From the NCBI GenBank assembly GCA_947571775.1, contig CANOZK010000002.1, forward strand, positions 186,001-250,000: a stretch of DNA of 64,000 nucleotides, given 5' to 3'. This DNA is from an uncultured Lachnospiraceae bacterium. Lineage in GTDB: Bacteria; Bacillota; Clostridia; Lachnospirales; Lachnospiraceae. A model generated the notes under the pieces. That model was not told the DNA's origin, did no database searches, and worked only from the letters and a program-made list of their open reading frames with translations. Below are positions 17,578 through 25,891 of the stretch, one piece after another. The position numbers and the translations under genes are program-made. Position 1 is the stretch's first letter; each line of letters opens with the position of its first letter.

Positions 17578-17735
17578 TTTAAGAAAAGCAAACAGCGCAA
17601 CAAAGTTGTGAAAAATCTTTCCTTTGAAAAAAAGCGCTTTAAGGGGTTCGGGGAAAATCCGCAAGGTCTCCACTTCGTTTTGGTCGTTGCTAACCAAGCG
17701 CCGCTGGCGCTTTTGGTATTTTTCTCGCAGAAAAG
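17578..17735 (+). repeat. Dispersed intergenic repeat, copy A
   Basis: About 155 bp. It matches the reverse complement of 40260-40417, strongest over the last 110 bp (shared blocks include AAATCCGCA, CACTTCGTT, GGTCGTTGCTAACCAAGCGCC and TCTCGCAGAAAAGT). It contains two hairpins, AAGCGCC-GCT-GGCGCTT and the CTTTTCT/AGAAAAG-type palindrome at the end. It lies between convergent cbiZ and the epimerase gene and carries no ORF. Confidence 0.75.
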
Positions 17736-17807
17736 TACATCATTGCCTACATGTCTGCAAAAAAATAAATTTCCGTATATTGTGTAAACATTTCTATCAA
17801 AATCCCA

Positions 17808-18884
17808 TCAATTTACTTCCCCCAATAAAGAGAGCGTCTTTTTTACCCCGCTTTGGATGCTTTCTCTGGGTTTCCAGCCAAGCCGTTTCAGCTTAGTACC
17901 GTCCAAGAGCGCTTTGGTAGCCCGCGAGTAACCTGCGGTTTCCACTTCATCGGGTATCTCATAGATAACTTCCGTACCCGCATAATCGGCTATCAGAGCG
18001 GCCAGTTCTTTTAAGGTAATGTCTGAACCTGGATCGGCGACGTTGTACGCCTGTCCGTTTTCTCCCAGCAGCATCGCCCATAGAATAGCAGACACCGCAT
18101 CGCCTGCATATGCATAGGAATAATATTGATTTCCCTGGCTTTTTAAGACGATGTTTTCTCTGGCGGCGCCTTTTTTCAAAAACTGCGCCAAGGCCTTGGA
18201 ATCAGAGGAAAGCATGGTAGGCCCGTAAACACGGGATAAACGCAAAATTACAGCGTCCATGGATTTCTGGTAGATGTAAGCCTGGCACAAGGCTTCTCCG
18301 GCACGTTTGCTTTCTGGATATCCGGCGCGCATCGTGTTGCAGTCGATGTAACCGCAGTCTTCTTCCCGGAAGCGCAGGGTGTCGCTGTTGTTTTCCCCAT
18401 AAATCTCCACCGAGGACAGAAAAACAAACCGTTTGCAATTACATGCTTTTGCAAAATCGAGCAGATGAGCAGTACCCGTGATGTTTGTCAAAATAGTGCC
18501 GATCGGATCCGTGGCATAAGCCACCGGATGGGTGTTGCTGGCTCCATGGATAACATAATCTGCCGCAACATGAGGCAAGGCCAGTTCCTGGTTGATGTCA
18601 CAGGAAACATACTGGAAATTTTCGTTATCCCAGTACGGCGCGAACCGAATCCGGGCATTTTCCTCCCGGCGGCTTATGGCACAGACTTTGCAGTTCCAGC
18701 CGTGGATTTGATTTCCGGTCATCAAAACATCTACTAAGAAGCTTCCGATCATTCCGGTGGCCCCGGATATTGCCACGGTTTTGTTTTTTAACTTCTCCCA
18801 AGGCAGCGGCAGAGCGGTCAGCTCCTGGATTTCCTGCTGATATAATCTTTTTCCCAAAATATGTTTTTTGGATATTGTGTCCAT
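17808..18884 (-). CDS. NAD-dependent epimerase/dehydratase (extended SDR)
   Basis: 358 residues. The Rossmann motif ISGATGMIGSFLVDVL comes after a short N-terminal extension; YVIHGASNTHP, FVFLSSVEIYGE and a Y-x3-K active site in GYPESKRAGEAL follow. Members alter nucleotide-activated sugars (4-epimerases, 4,6-dehydratases, decarboxylases). Start ATG at 18884 is preferred for GGAGAG 6 bases upstream over an ATG at 18911. It follows an IspD/TarI-like cytidylyltransferase with a 14-bp gap, so the substrate is likely a CDP- or similar activated sugar for a surface polymer. Confidence 0.82.
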   Translation of the reverse strand: MDTISKKHILGKRLYQQEIQELTALPLPWEKLKNKTVAISGATGMIGSFLVDVLMTGNQIHGWNCKVCAISRREENARIRFAPYWDNENFQYVSCDINQELALPHVAADYVIHGASNTHPVAYATDPIGTILTNITGTAHLLDFAKACNCKRFVFLSSVEIYGENNSDTLRFREEDCGYIDCNTMRAGYPESKRAGEALCQAYIYQKSMDAVILRLSRVYGPTMLSSDSKALAQFLKKGAARENIVLKSQGNQYYSYAYAGDAVSAILWAMLLGENGQAYNVADPGSDITLKELAALIADYAGTEVIYEIPDEVETAGYSRATKALLDGTKLKRLGWKPRESIQSGVKKTLSLLGEVN

Positions 18885-18898
18885 TGTTGTCTCTCCAT

Positions 18899-19615
18899 TT
18901 ATTTTAACCATTCCGCGTTTTCGTTTTTCAGAAACGCCTTAAACATTTCCAAATCGTCCTTGGTCGTCAGCTTGATGTTGCGCTCGGATCCTGCGGCAAA
19001 ATACAGGCGTTCTCCCAGCTCGACCATCATGGTATTGGTGTAGGAGGAACCATGGATGCCGATGCCTTTTTCAAATGCTTCATGGTATGCCTCGTCCAAT
19101 TTTTGGAATTTATACGCCTGCGGGGTGGATACCCGCCGCAGGGATTCCCGAGGAATGTATTTTGTGGTGGAAATTTCATCGTCCATCAAGAAAATCTGCT
19201 CGTTATAGGGCAGGGCAGTCACGCCGTTGCCGTATTGGCTGCATTTGATGATAACATCTGATAAAACGGACGCCTCAATTAAAGGGCGGATTCCATCGTG
19301 AATAATAATCGTGTCATCGGGCGCGCAGATCTCCTCCAGATAAAAAACGCCGTTGCGTATGGATTCCTGCCCGGTGTTTCCGCCGGAAACCACCCATTTT
19401 AATTTGGTGACATCAAACTGCCGGGCATAGGCCCACAGAATATCATGCCATCCATCGATACAGACGGTCAAAATCGCATCGATCTGAGGATGACGCTGAA
19501 AGCTTTCCAGGGTGTAAATGATGACCGGCTTGTTGTATACATTCAAAAACTGCTTGGGGATATCCTGTCCCATGCGCTGCCCGGAGCCTCCGGCCAGAAT
19601 CAATGCTATGTTCAT
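18899..19615 (-). CDS. IspD/TarI-family cytidylyltransferase, probably not IspD
   Basis: 238 residues. The family signature is at the N terminus (IALILAGGSGQRMGQDIPKQFL), with VSGGNTGQESIRNGV and IIHDGIRPLI. The window holds a second family member at 28692-29393, which has the more IspD-like GGKERRDSV and HDGARPFV motifs. This copy, paired with an epimerase, is therefore more likely a TarI-like enzyme that makes CDP-ribitol or another CDP-polyol for cell-surface glycans. Start ATG at 19615; the upstream AAGGCGG is only a fair ribosome site. Confidence 0.75.
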   Translation of the reverse strand: MNIALILAGGSGQRMGQDIPKQFLNVYNKPVIIYTLESFQRHPQIDAILTVCIDGWHDILWAYARQFDVTKLKWVVSGGNTGQESIRNGVFYLEEICAPDDTIIIHDGIRPLIEASVLSDVIIKCSQYGNGVTALPYNEQIFLMDDEISTTKYIPRESLRRVSTPQAYKFQKLDEAYHEAFEKGIGIHGSSYTNTMMVELGERLYFAAGSERNIKLTTKDDLEMFKAFLKNENAEWLK

Positions 19616-19722
19616 TTTTTGTAAATCCGCCTTTCTGCGAAAGATACGAATGGAACTGCCAGACCTCTTTTTTCGTTCCATCTGCTTCCGCTATATAATT
19701 TTACGATCTCCGCGTCAATACA

Positions 19723-19752
19723 AGTATAAAGTAAATGAGTTAGAGAATACAA
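19723..19752 (-). promoter_or_regulatory. Probable promoter of the cytidylyltransferase-epimerase pair
   Basis: On the minus strand: TTGTAT (19747-19752), 18 bp, TATACT (19723-19728), about 108 bp upstream of the start codon. Confidence 0.5.
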
Positions 19753-19768
19753 GCCATTTTACAGAAAA

Positions 19769-22450
19769 TCACGATTCTCTTGGTTTCTGTCTGCCCAGAC
19801 GGATTTCTTCCATTGTATCCGCCAGTTCATCGTCTAAATAATTAAACAGATAGTTTTTGCCGCCTTTTCTTTTATTCAGATATTCACTGCAGAGCTGATT
19901 CTCGGCCAGACGGACTTCTTCCCTTAGTTCCCTAGCGGATAAAAGGCTGCATCCCTGCCCCCGTATGATGATCTGCTCCAGGGCATCGGAGGTGGCTACC
20001 GTCACTCGATATTTTCCTCCCAGCTCGTGGGCAGTCTTTTCAATATACTGATCCGCGGTTTCCGCCTCTTTGGTATAGACGACGTGAATGTTGTGGTACT
20101 GAAAAATTTCCCTGTTATTTCCTTCGACCTTATAAGCGTCAAATACCAGAATCAGGATATAGTTGGTATAGCCCTGATAATTGCTGAGGATATCCATCAG
20201 CTTGTCCCTGGCAGCGCCCAAGTCGGTTTCCGCCAGATCTTTTAATTCTTCCCAGGCAAAAATAATGTTGTATCCATCCACCAGCAAATAGACAGCCTCT
20301 TCCTCTTTTTTCTCTGGACTTGGCAAAGGTTTTGCAGACGGACGGATTTCATTGTTGAAAGCATGGGGCAGTTTTTTTTTCTGTGTGCCATAAGTACGCT
20401 GAAATATCTCTTCCAGCTCCTTGTCCAACTGTAAAGAGCCCGGATAGGATTTAGCAGACTTTAAAGAAACTTCTTCCTGCATATCCTTTGAAGAATCCGT
20501 TTCCAATGTGCTGGCTAAATGCATATGGTTTTCTACCTGATCCCAATTTACATAAAAACCGGCTCCATGGCTGCAAAAAATCGATCCCGTCGGATTTTCC
20601 GCATCCAGTTCCGAGTCATAGGCAACGGCTTGGATAACCTCGTCAAAATTGTGGCAGGGACAGTAGCCTTTCCAAGAGCAGTACAGCCGGCCTCTTCCTC
20701 CGGTATAAGAGGCAACCTGCGTCTGGTAATCCCGCACAGAAGCGGCGGGCACGCTTCCAGAGAGCACACACAGCTCTCCTTCCGGCTGCGGCGGCTGGAA
20801 ATCTCCCCCCATTTTCTGGATATCGGACATGGCTCGTCCAATATTTTCCTCCGGCACTTCCAGGCGAAACGTATGCCAAGGCTCTAGTAGAATACTCTCT
20901 GCTTTTTTTAAGCCCTGGCGGACGGCTCGGTAGGTCGCCTCCCGGAAATCTCCGCCCTCGGTATGCTTTAGATGAGCTTTCCCTGCTTTCAATGTGATTT
21001 TCATATCTGTGATCGGGGAACCGGTCAGCACGCCGGGGTGCTCCCGCTCGCTTAGATGAGTCAGAATCAAATGCTGCCAGTTCCGATCCAAATCGTCTTC
21101 GCTGACGGCAGTCGCAAAGGTTAGGCCGCTTCCCTCCTCTTGCGGCTCCAGCAAAAGGTGAACCTCCGCATAATGGCGAAGCGGCTCAAAATGCCCCACT
21201 CCCTCCACAGGCCCGGCAATGGTTTCCCGGTATAGGATATTCCCAGCGCCGAATTCCACCGGGACTTGAAAGCGTTCCAAAATCAGGCTTTTTAAAATCT
21301 CGATTTGAATCTCGCCCATAACCTGAGCGTGGATTTCCTGAAGCCGCTCGTTCCAAACAATGTGAAGCTGCGGCTCCTCCTCTTCCAACAAATGTAAGTT
21401 TGTCAGCATTTTGTGTACATCGCAGGATTCTGGAAGCTGGATTTGGTAAGTCAGCGCGGGATGCAGGATCGGTCTGACTGCCCCCGGCTCCCGCCCCAAT
21501 CCCTGTCCAGGAAATGTATGATTTAGTCCGGTTACAGCGCAGATCATTCCAGCGTCAGCTTTCGGAATGCTCTCATAATGGCTTCCAGAATAAATCCGAA
21601 TCTGATTGACTTTTTCTTCCCAGATTCCTGTCTCTTCTGGGTTTTCCGAGCTTTTATTCGTTAAGAGCTGCCGGGTTTGCAGGCGGCCTCCGGTGATTTT
21701 CAGATAAGTCAGGCGGTTTCCCTGATCGTCCCTGCCAATTTTAAAAATCCTCGCCCCGAATTCTTTTGGATATTTTGGCGGACAGGCATACCGTTCCAGG
21801 CCGTCCAACAGCGTTTCCAGGCCGTCCAGTTTTAAAGCGGAGCCAAAATAGCAGGGAAATGCTTTTCTATCGGCAATGAAACGAATGATATCTTCCTCTT
21901 TTAGCGTCCCGCTTTCCAGATACCGATCCATGGCCTCCTCTTCGCAGGTCGCCAGATTTTCCATCCATTCTTCTGTTCTTTCCGTAAAATCAATGCAGTT
22001 GATATCCAGCTTTTGCTGAAGCTGTCTGAGAAGGCGTTCTTTGTCCGTCCCCGCCAGATCCATTTTGTTGATAAATAAAAAAACCGGAATCTGGTAGTCC
22101 TTTAGAAGCTTCCACAGAGTCCGGGTATGACCTTGTACACCGTCGGAGCCATTGATGACCAGTATCCCATAGTCCAGCACTTGCAGCGTACGCTCCATTT
22201 CCGCCGAAAAATCCACATGTCCCGGAGTATCCAAAAGAGTGATCCCCAGTTCCCCCGTGTGAAGCCGGGCCTGTTTGGAGAAAATCGTAATGCCTCTGGA
22301 TTTTTCCAGTTCATGGGTATCCAAAAAGGCATCCTGATTATCCACTCTTCCCAGTTTTCGGATTTCTCCGCTTTGGTACAGCATACCTTCCGACAGCGTT
22401 GTCTTTCCTGCATCTACGTGAGCCAGAATTCCGAGGACTATATGTTTCAT
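19769..22450 (-). CDS. TetM-like ribosomal GTPase fused to a Rae1/YacP-like NYN endonuclease domain
   Basis: 893 residues; TetM-class proteins are about 640. Residues 1-700 are an EF-G paralogue of the ribosomal-protection type: G1 AHVDAGKTT (10-18), RGIT (52-55), DTPGH (74-78), NKMD (128-131), then domains II-V. A linker rich in Glu, Lys and Ser (about 665-715) leads to a C-terminal NYN domain (716-893): LLVDGYNIIFAW, LVFDAYK, ETADQYIEK, VTVATSDALEQ, as in YacP/Rae1. Rae1 is a ribosome A-site mRNA endonuclease in Bacillus. The fusion suggests a GTPase that docks at the A site and cuts or rescues stalled messages. It may still give tetracycline protection; this cannot be told from sequence. 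Confidence 0.87.
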   Translation of the reverse strand: MKHIVLGILAHVDAGKTTLSEGMLYQSGEIRKLGRVDNQDAFLDTHELEKSRGITIFSKQARLHTGELGITLLDTPGHVDFSAEMERTLQVLDYGILVINGSDGVQGHTRTLWKLLKDYQIPVFLFINKMDLAGTDKERLLRQLQQKLDINCIDFTERTEEWMENLATCEEEAMDRYLESGTLKEEDIIRFIADRKAFPCYFGSALKLDGLETLLDGLERYACPPKYPKEFGARIFKIGRDDQGNRLTYLKITGGRLQTRQLLTNKSSENPEETGIWEEKVNQIRIYSGSHYESIPKADAGMICAVTGLNHTFPGQGLGREPGAVRPILHPALTYQIQLPESCDVHKMLTNLHLLEEEEPQLHIVWNERLQEIHAQVMGEIQIEILKSLILERFQVPVEFGAGNILYRETIAGPVEGVGHFEPLRHYAEVHLLLEPQEEGSGLTFATAVSEDDLDRNWQHLILTHLSEREHPGVLTGSPITDMKITLKAGKAHLKHTEGGDFREATYRAVRQGLKKAESILLEPWHTFRLEVPEENIGRAMSDIQKMGGDFQPPQPEGELCVLSGSVPAASVRDYQTQVASYTGGRGRLYCSWKGYCPCHNFDEVIQAVAYDSELDAENPTGSIFCSHGAGFYVNWDQVENHMHLASTLETDSSKDMQEEVSLKSAKSYPGSLQLDKELEEIFQRTYGTQKKKLPHAFNNEIRPSAKPLPSPEKKEEEAVYLLVDGYNIIFAWEELKDLAETDLGAARDKLMDILSNYQGYTNYILILVFDAYKVEGNNREIFQYHNIHVVYTKEAETADQYIEKTAHELGGKYRVTVATSDALEQIIIRGQGCSLLSARELREEVRLAENQLCSEYLNKRKGGKNYLFNYLDDELADTMEEIRLGRQKPRES

Positions 22451-22491
22451 AAAATATCATTCTCCGTTTTTTCGCAATTTTATTACTTTTA

Positions 22492-22520
22492 ATTATACTG
22501 GATCTCTATTCGGAACACAA
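22492..22520 (-). promoter_or_regulatory. Promoter of the GTPase-NYN fusion gene
   Basis: On the minus strand: TTGTGT (22515-22520), 17 bp, TATAAT (22492-22497), about 40 bp before the start codon. The 0A-like box array lies 24 bp further upstream. Confidence 0.65.
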
Positions 22521-22543
22521 CGGTGGTTTTTACAGGTCGTTTT

Positions 22544-22580
22544 TTGACAATTTTTGTCAATTATTGACAAAAAATGTCGA
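22544..22580 (+). promoter_or_regulatory. Four 0A-box-like heptamers at exact 10-bp spacing
   Basis: TTGACAA (22544-22550), TTGTCAA (22554-22560), TTGACAA (22564-22570) and ATGTCGA (22574-22580) all start 10 bp apart. Written on either strand each contains TGTC[A/G]A, the core of the Spo0A box. The array lies between divergent genes: the GTPase-NYN fusion (minus) and the second Spo0A C-domain gene (plus). For the plus gene, a TATACT candidate follows at 22605-22610. The rest of 22451-22798 holds no ORF. Confidence 0.6.
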
Positions 22581-22798
22581 TTATTCTCTTTTATTTTAGG
22601 TTTTTATACTACAAGACTAATATACATGTATGGGTATTCGGAATAGATCTTTTTGTTTTTAAATATAATGCGGTTTCTTACACAAGTAAAACGAAGGAAT
22701 AAGAAGAAAAGCCTCAATACCTGAAAATACCTGAAAACGCGTATTCTGGACGATTCTCTGTAAACTTACAAATTTTTTACAAAATAAGGAGGTATTAC

Positions 22799-23137
22799 AT
22801 GACTGTTACATCGTTAATGTTATCCCTTGGGATACATTCCACTCTGAAAGGTTTTCACTATCTCAGGTATGGCTTGGGGCTGTGTATGGAAGATGAAGAT
22901 TACCTTTTATCCGTCTACAAAGAGCTTTATCCGAAAATAGCTATCCGCTTTGCTACCTCGCAGGATGGAGTAGAACACTGCATCCGAACGGCCGTTTACA
23001 ACTGTTGGTATAAAGGAAATCGAAAATTACTGTTTAAAATTGCCGGATATGAACTGACACATAAACCCACAAATGGAGAATTTATAGATATCCTGTACCA
23101 CTATCTGGATACATTGGACAGAATGAAAAGTATCTGA
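22799..23137 (+). CDS. Stand-alone Spo0A C-terminal DNA-binding domain protein (copy 2)
   Basis: 112 residues and closely related to copy 1 at 2905-3255 (shared HSTLKGF/RTTLKGF, EDYLLSVYKELYPKIA, VEHCIRTAVYNCWYKGNRKL, PTNGEFIDILYHYL). The YPKIA and KPTNGEFI segments are closer to true Spo0A than in copy 1. There is no receiver domain and no room for one upstream. A perfect AAGGAGG site precedes ATG. The 0A-like box array lies 218 bp upstream, which suggests autoregulation or control by Spo0A itself. Function unknown beyond DNA binding. Confidence 0.86.
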   Translation: MTVTSLMLSLGIHSTLKGFHYLRYGLGLCMEDEDYLLSVYKELYPKIAIRFATSQDGVEHCIRTAVYNCWYKGNRKLLFKIAGYELTHKPTNGEFIDILYHYLDTLDRMKSI

Positions 23138-23154
23138 TAGGCGCCAGCCAGATC

Positions 23155-23179
23155 AAAGGCAGGTAAAAAACCTGCCTTT
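23155..23179 (+). terminator. Terminator of Spo0A-like copy 2
   Basis: AAAGGCAGG and CCTGCCTTT form a 9-bp stem with a 7-base loop; the U-run is short (TTTCC). Confidence 0.75.
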
Positions 23180-23273
23180 CCTGGCTATTGGCAGACTGTG
23201 TTGATGACAGTGACGGTATCTATATCTGTATCTAAATATTACCTGTATTTTTATGTTATTTGATTTCTGTATA

Positions 23274-23762
23274 TTATGCGGCATTTACCTGAATCCGGTT
23301 TTTCCGGGCCAGGGCAATATTGATATGAAACCGTTCTGTGACTGCACACATTTTATCTGCAAAAGATATGATCCATGCCTCTTTGCTGGTAGGTATGGGA
23401 CCCAAAGGAAACATGTGAGACAAAATCGCCTGCTTTTCTTTATCCGTGATTTGGAAACGCTCCTGACTCATTCTTGCCGCCACCTTGGGATGATGGAATA
23501 CTTGGGCTTCTTCTGCTTTTTCCCGAAAATCATACAGACAAAAGTCATGTAGCATCCCGATACGTGCAGCAGTTCGCGCGTCGCAGCCAATCTTTCTGGC
23601 CAGCTTCCAGGAAACATACGCTACATTCAGACTATGCATCAGCCGAGTAGTATTTTTGTGCTGTACGTAATTGGAGAGTTTCTGGTAATCTCTGTCTGCA
23701 AGAATGCATGCGATATCCTGCAAAAATTCCGTCTCCACGTCTTCTGAGACTACTATATCCAT
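23274..23762 (-). CDS. HD-domain phosphohydrolase
   Basis: 162 residues. An HD hydrolase: RLMHSLNVAYVSWKLARKIG gives the first His, and RIGMLHDFCLYDF is the HD pair. A FHHPKVAARMSQERF segment and SFADKMCAVTERF supply the later metal ligands. Such small HD proteins hydrolyse phosphomonoesters or nucleotides; the substrate is unknown. Start ATG at 23762 is supported by AAGGCGGTGAT upstream; the frame extends further only to a TTG. Lies downstream of carD on the same strand with its own promoter. Confidence 0.78.
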   Translation of the reverse strand: MDIVVSEDVETEFLQDIACILADRDYQKLSNYVQHKNTTRLMHSLNVAYVSWKLARKIGCDARTAARIGMLHDFCLYDFREKAEEAQVFHHPKVAARMSQERFQITDKEKQAILSHMFPLGPIPTSKEAWIISFADKMCAVTERFHINIALARKNRIQVNAA

Positions 23763-23818
23763 GGGTATCACCGCCTTTTTTCTCAAACATGCTCAGGCTG
23801 TTTCTTTCTTACTATTCT

Positions 23819-23847
23819 ATTATCCACTATCTGATACAGATATGCAA
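23819..23847 (-). promoter_or_regulatory. Promoter of the HD hydrolase gene
   Basis: On the minus strand: TTGCAT (23842-23847), 17 bp, GATAAT (23819-23824), about 57 bp before the start. Confidence 0.65.
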
Positions 23848-23975
23848 GCTTTTTTTGCTTTTATGTTTGATCTTCTTTTTTACAAAATGCTGCTGTAAGG
23901 AACAGATTCTCTATAATATGGAAGACATTATCTGTATATAAAAAAGAGGATATGGCGAACGGCGATTGTCACGAA

Positions 23976-24494
23976 TTAAGTTTTTTCTATTTTCAGACGG
24001 CTGATTCTCTGGGCAATAAAATCAGCCATCTCCGTTTTTTTCTTTCCCAATGCCACGGAAAGCTCACCATAAAGCTGGTTTTCCGCCAGTTTCAGATAAT
24101 GTTCATCTATGGTTGTTACTTTCTTGCCCTGTGCCAGCCGCTCCTGCTTGCGCAGATACAAAGTTTTAATGATCCGTATCCATTGACGACAGTCGCAGCC
24201 TTTTACGGCTTGTTTATATTGCTCTTCCCGCAATTTGTCGTTGGTTACCCAGAGCTGTTCAATTTCCGGGATTTCATCAATCAACTGATTTGCCTCTTCG
24301 CTGGTGAGCATTTTCCGGGTTTTTATCTTGTTGCTGTCTACTGGAGAGTACAGCTTGCCCCCTTTTGTATTGACCGGCAGCAATACATAATACAGCCGAT
24401 CTTTATCTGCGCCGCTCATATCCAAATAGGTGATATCTTCTACCTTGCATATTCCATTGTGTCCATAAACGATATATTCTCCAATTTCAAACAT
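23976..24494 (-). CDS. CarD-family transcription regulator
   Basis: 172 residues. The N-terminal 60 residues are the RNA-polymerase-interacting Tudor-like domain: MFEIGEYIVYGHNGICKVEDI, YYVLLPVNTKGGKLYSPVDS. The helical C-terminal part (LRKQERLAQGKKVTTIDEHYLKLAENQL) fits the DNA-binding CarD tail. CarD/CdnL proteins bind the RNA polymerase beta subunit and stabilise open promoters, often at rRNA genes. Strong AAGGAGG site. It is divergent from the tsaE operon. Confidence 0.88.
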   Translation of the reverse strand: MFEIGEYIVYGHNGICKVEDITYLDMSGADKDRLYYVLLPVNTKGGKLYSPVDSNKIKTRKMLTSEEANQLIDEIPEIEQLWVTNDKLREEQYKQAVKGCDCRQWIRIIKTLYLRKQERLAQGKKVTTIDEHYLKLAENQLYGELSVALGKKKTEMADFIAQRISRLKIEKT

Positions 24495-24660
24495 TTATTT
24501 ACCTCCTTACGAAAAGTCTTGCATAATATATAGAATCCTTCCCCTTACAATAAAAATTGTGTATACACATACTATTGTAGCACTTTTACAACTATTTGAT
24601 AAGAATTTTCTGTAAAATTTTTCAAAAAATTAGAACAACTTTTACCGATTCACAAAATGC

Positions 24661-24689
24661 TGGCGCAGGCTTGGCATTTATGCTATACT
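24661..24689 (+). promoter_or_regulatory. Probable promoter of the tsaE operon
   Basis: TATACT (24684-24689) with an extended TGC directly before it and TGGCGC 17 bp upstream. It lies 40 bp before the tsaE ATG. Confidence 0.5.
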
Positions 24690-24728
24690 TTGGTATATGG
24701 TTAATCAAAAAAAGGAGCAGAAACGGTC

Positions 24729-25175
24729 ATGAAGATCGAAACCAAATGCGCACAGGAGACATTTGCACTAGGGGAAAAGCTGGGAACATCCGCACAGCCT
24801 GGGCAGGTCTATGCATTGACAGGGGGCCTGGGCGTAGGAAAGACGGTATTTACCCAAGGGCTGGCAGCGGGCCTGGGAATCCGCGGGCCGGTGTGCAGCC
24901 CTACATTTACGATTCTCCAGGTTTACGAAGAAGGCCGTCTGCCTTTCTATCATTTCGATGTTTACCGAATCTCCGATGTGGACGAGATGGAGGAAATCGG
25001 TTATGAGGACTGCTTTTACGGACAAGGGGTCTGTCTGGTGGAATGGGCGGATTTGATTGAAGAACTCCTGCCCCCAGAGACGATTTTTGTAAAGATAGAA
25101 AAAGATTTTGACAGGGAAGATTTTGACTACCGGGCGGTCACCATTGATTTTCCAGAAGGGATGGAGGAAATATGA
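24729..25175 (+). CDS. tsaE: tRNA t6A synthesis ATPase TsaE
   Basis: 148 residues. P-loop LTGGLGVGKTVFTQGLA near the N terminus, then the family marks SPTFTILQVYEEGRLPFYHFDVYRI and VCLVEWAD. TsaE drives turnover of the TsaB-TsaD complex that makes threonylcarbamoyl-adenosine at A37 of ANN-decoding tRNAs. First gene of a compact operon; its stop overlaps the tsaB start (ATGA). AAAGGAGC precedes the ATG. Confidence 0.96.
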   Translation: MKIETKCAQETFALGEKLGTSAQPGQVYALTGGLGVGKTVFTQGLAAGLGIRGPVCSPTFTILQVYEEGRLPFYHFDVYRISDVDEMEEIGYEDCFYGQGVCLVEWADLIEELLPPETIFVKIEKDFDREDFDYRAVTIDFPEGMEEI

Positions 25176-25891
25176 AGATACTGGCTTTGGACAGTTCCGG
25201 CATGGTTGCCTCTGTGGCGGTGGTACAGGATGGGGATTTGCTGGCGGAATACACGATAAATCATAAAAAGACGCATTCCCAGACGCTGCTGCCGATGCTG
25301 GACGCCGCCGTACAGATGATTCAGTTAAAGCTGGATACAATAGACGCCATTGCAGTGGCCGCCGGGCCGGGTTCTTTTACCGGACTGCGAATCGGATCTG
25401 CCACGGCAAAGGGGCTGGGGCTGGCCTTAGACAAGCCTCTGATCGGCGTGCCCACCACCCAGGCTCTGGCTTATAACCTGTACGGGGCTGCCGGTGTGAT
25501 CTGTCCCATTATGGACGCGCGGAGAAATCAGGTATACACAGGGATTTATACATTTACAGACGGGCGCATGCAGATTGTAGAAGATCAGATAGCCGCAGAT
25601 ATTCGTCAAGTCATCGAAAGACTCAACGAATTGGGACAGCCGGTGACTTTCTGCGGCGACGGCGTTTGTGTTTACCAGGAACAAATCAAAGCGCAGATGC
25701 AAATTCCGGTTTATTTTGCACCGGCGCACCTAAATCAGCAGAGGGCAGGCGCAGTGGCGGCGCTGGCCATGGAATATCTAAAAGAAGGGCGCACACAGAC
25801 AGCGGCGGAACATAAACCGGACTATCTGCGGGTATCCCAGGCAGAACGGGAACGCCAGGAGCGTCTAAAAAGAGAGGCAGGCCTTCTATGA
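25172..25891 (+). CDS. tsaB: tRNA t6A synthesis protein TsaB
   Basis: 239 residues. An ASKHA-fold TsaD partner: ILALDSSGMVASVAVVQDG, HSQTLLPMLD and the highly conserved AVAAGPGSFTGLRIG. It has no catalytic metal site of its own and acts as a scaffold for TsaD. Overlaps tsaE and rimI by 4 bp each, so the three are translationally coupled. Confidence 0.96.
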   Translation: MKILALDSSGMVASVAVVQDGDLLAEYTINHKKTHSQTLLPMLDAAVQMIQLKLDTIDAIAVAAGPGSFTGLRIGSATAKGLGLALDKPLIGVPTTQALAYNLYGAAGVICPIMDARRNQVYTGIYTFTDGRMQIVEDQIAADIRQVIERLNELGQPVTFCGDGVCVYQEQIKAQMQIPVYFAPAHLNQQRAGAVAALAMEYLKEGRTQTAAEHKPDYLRVSQAERERQERLKREAGLL

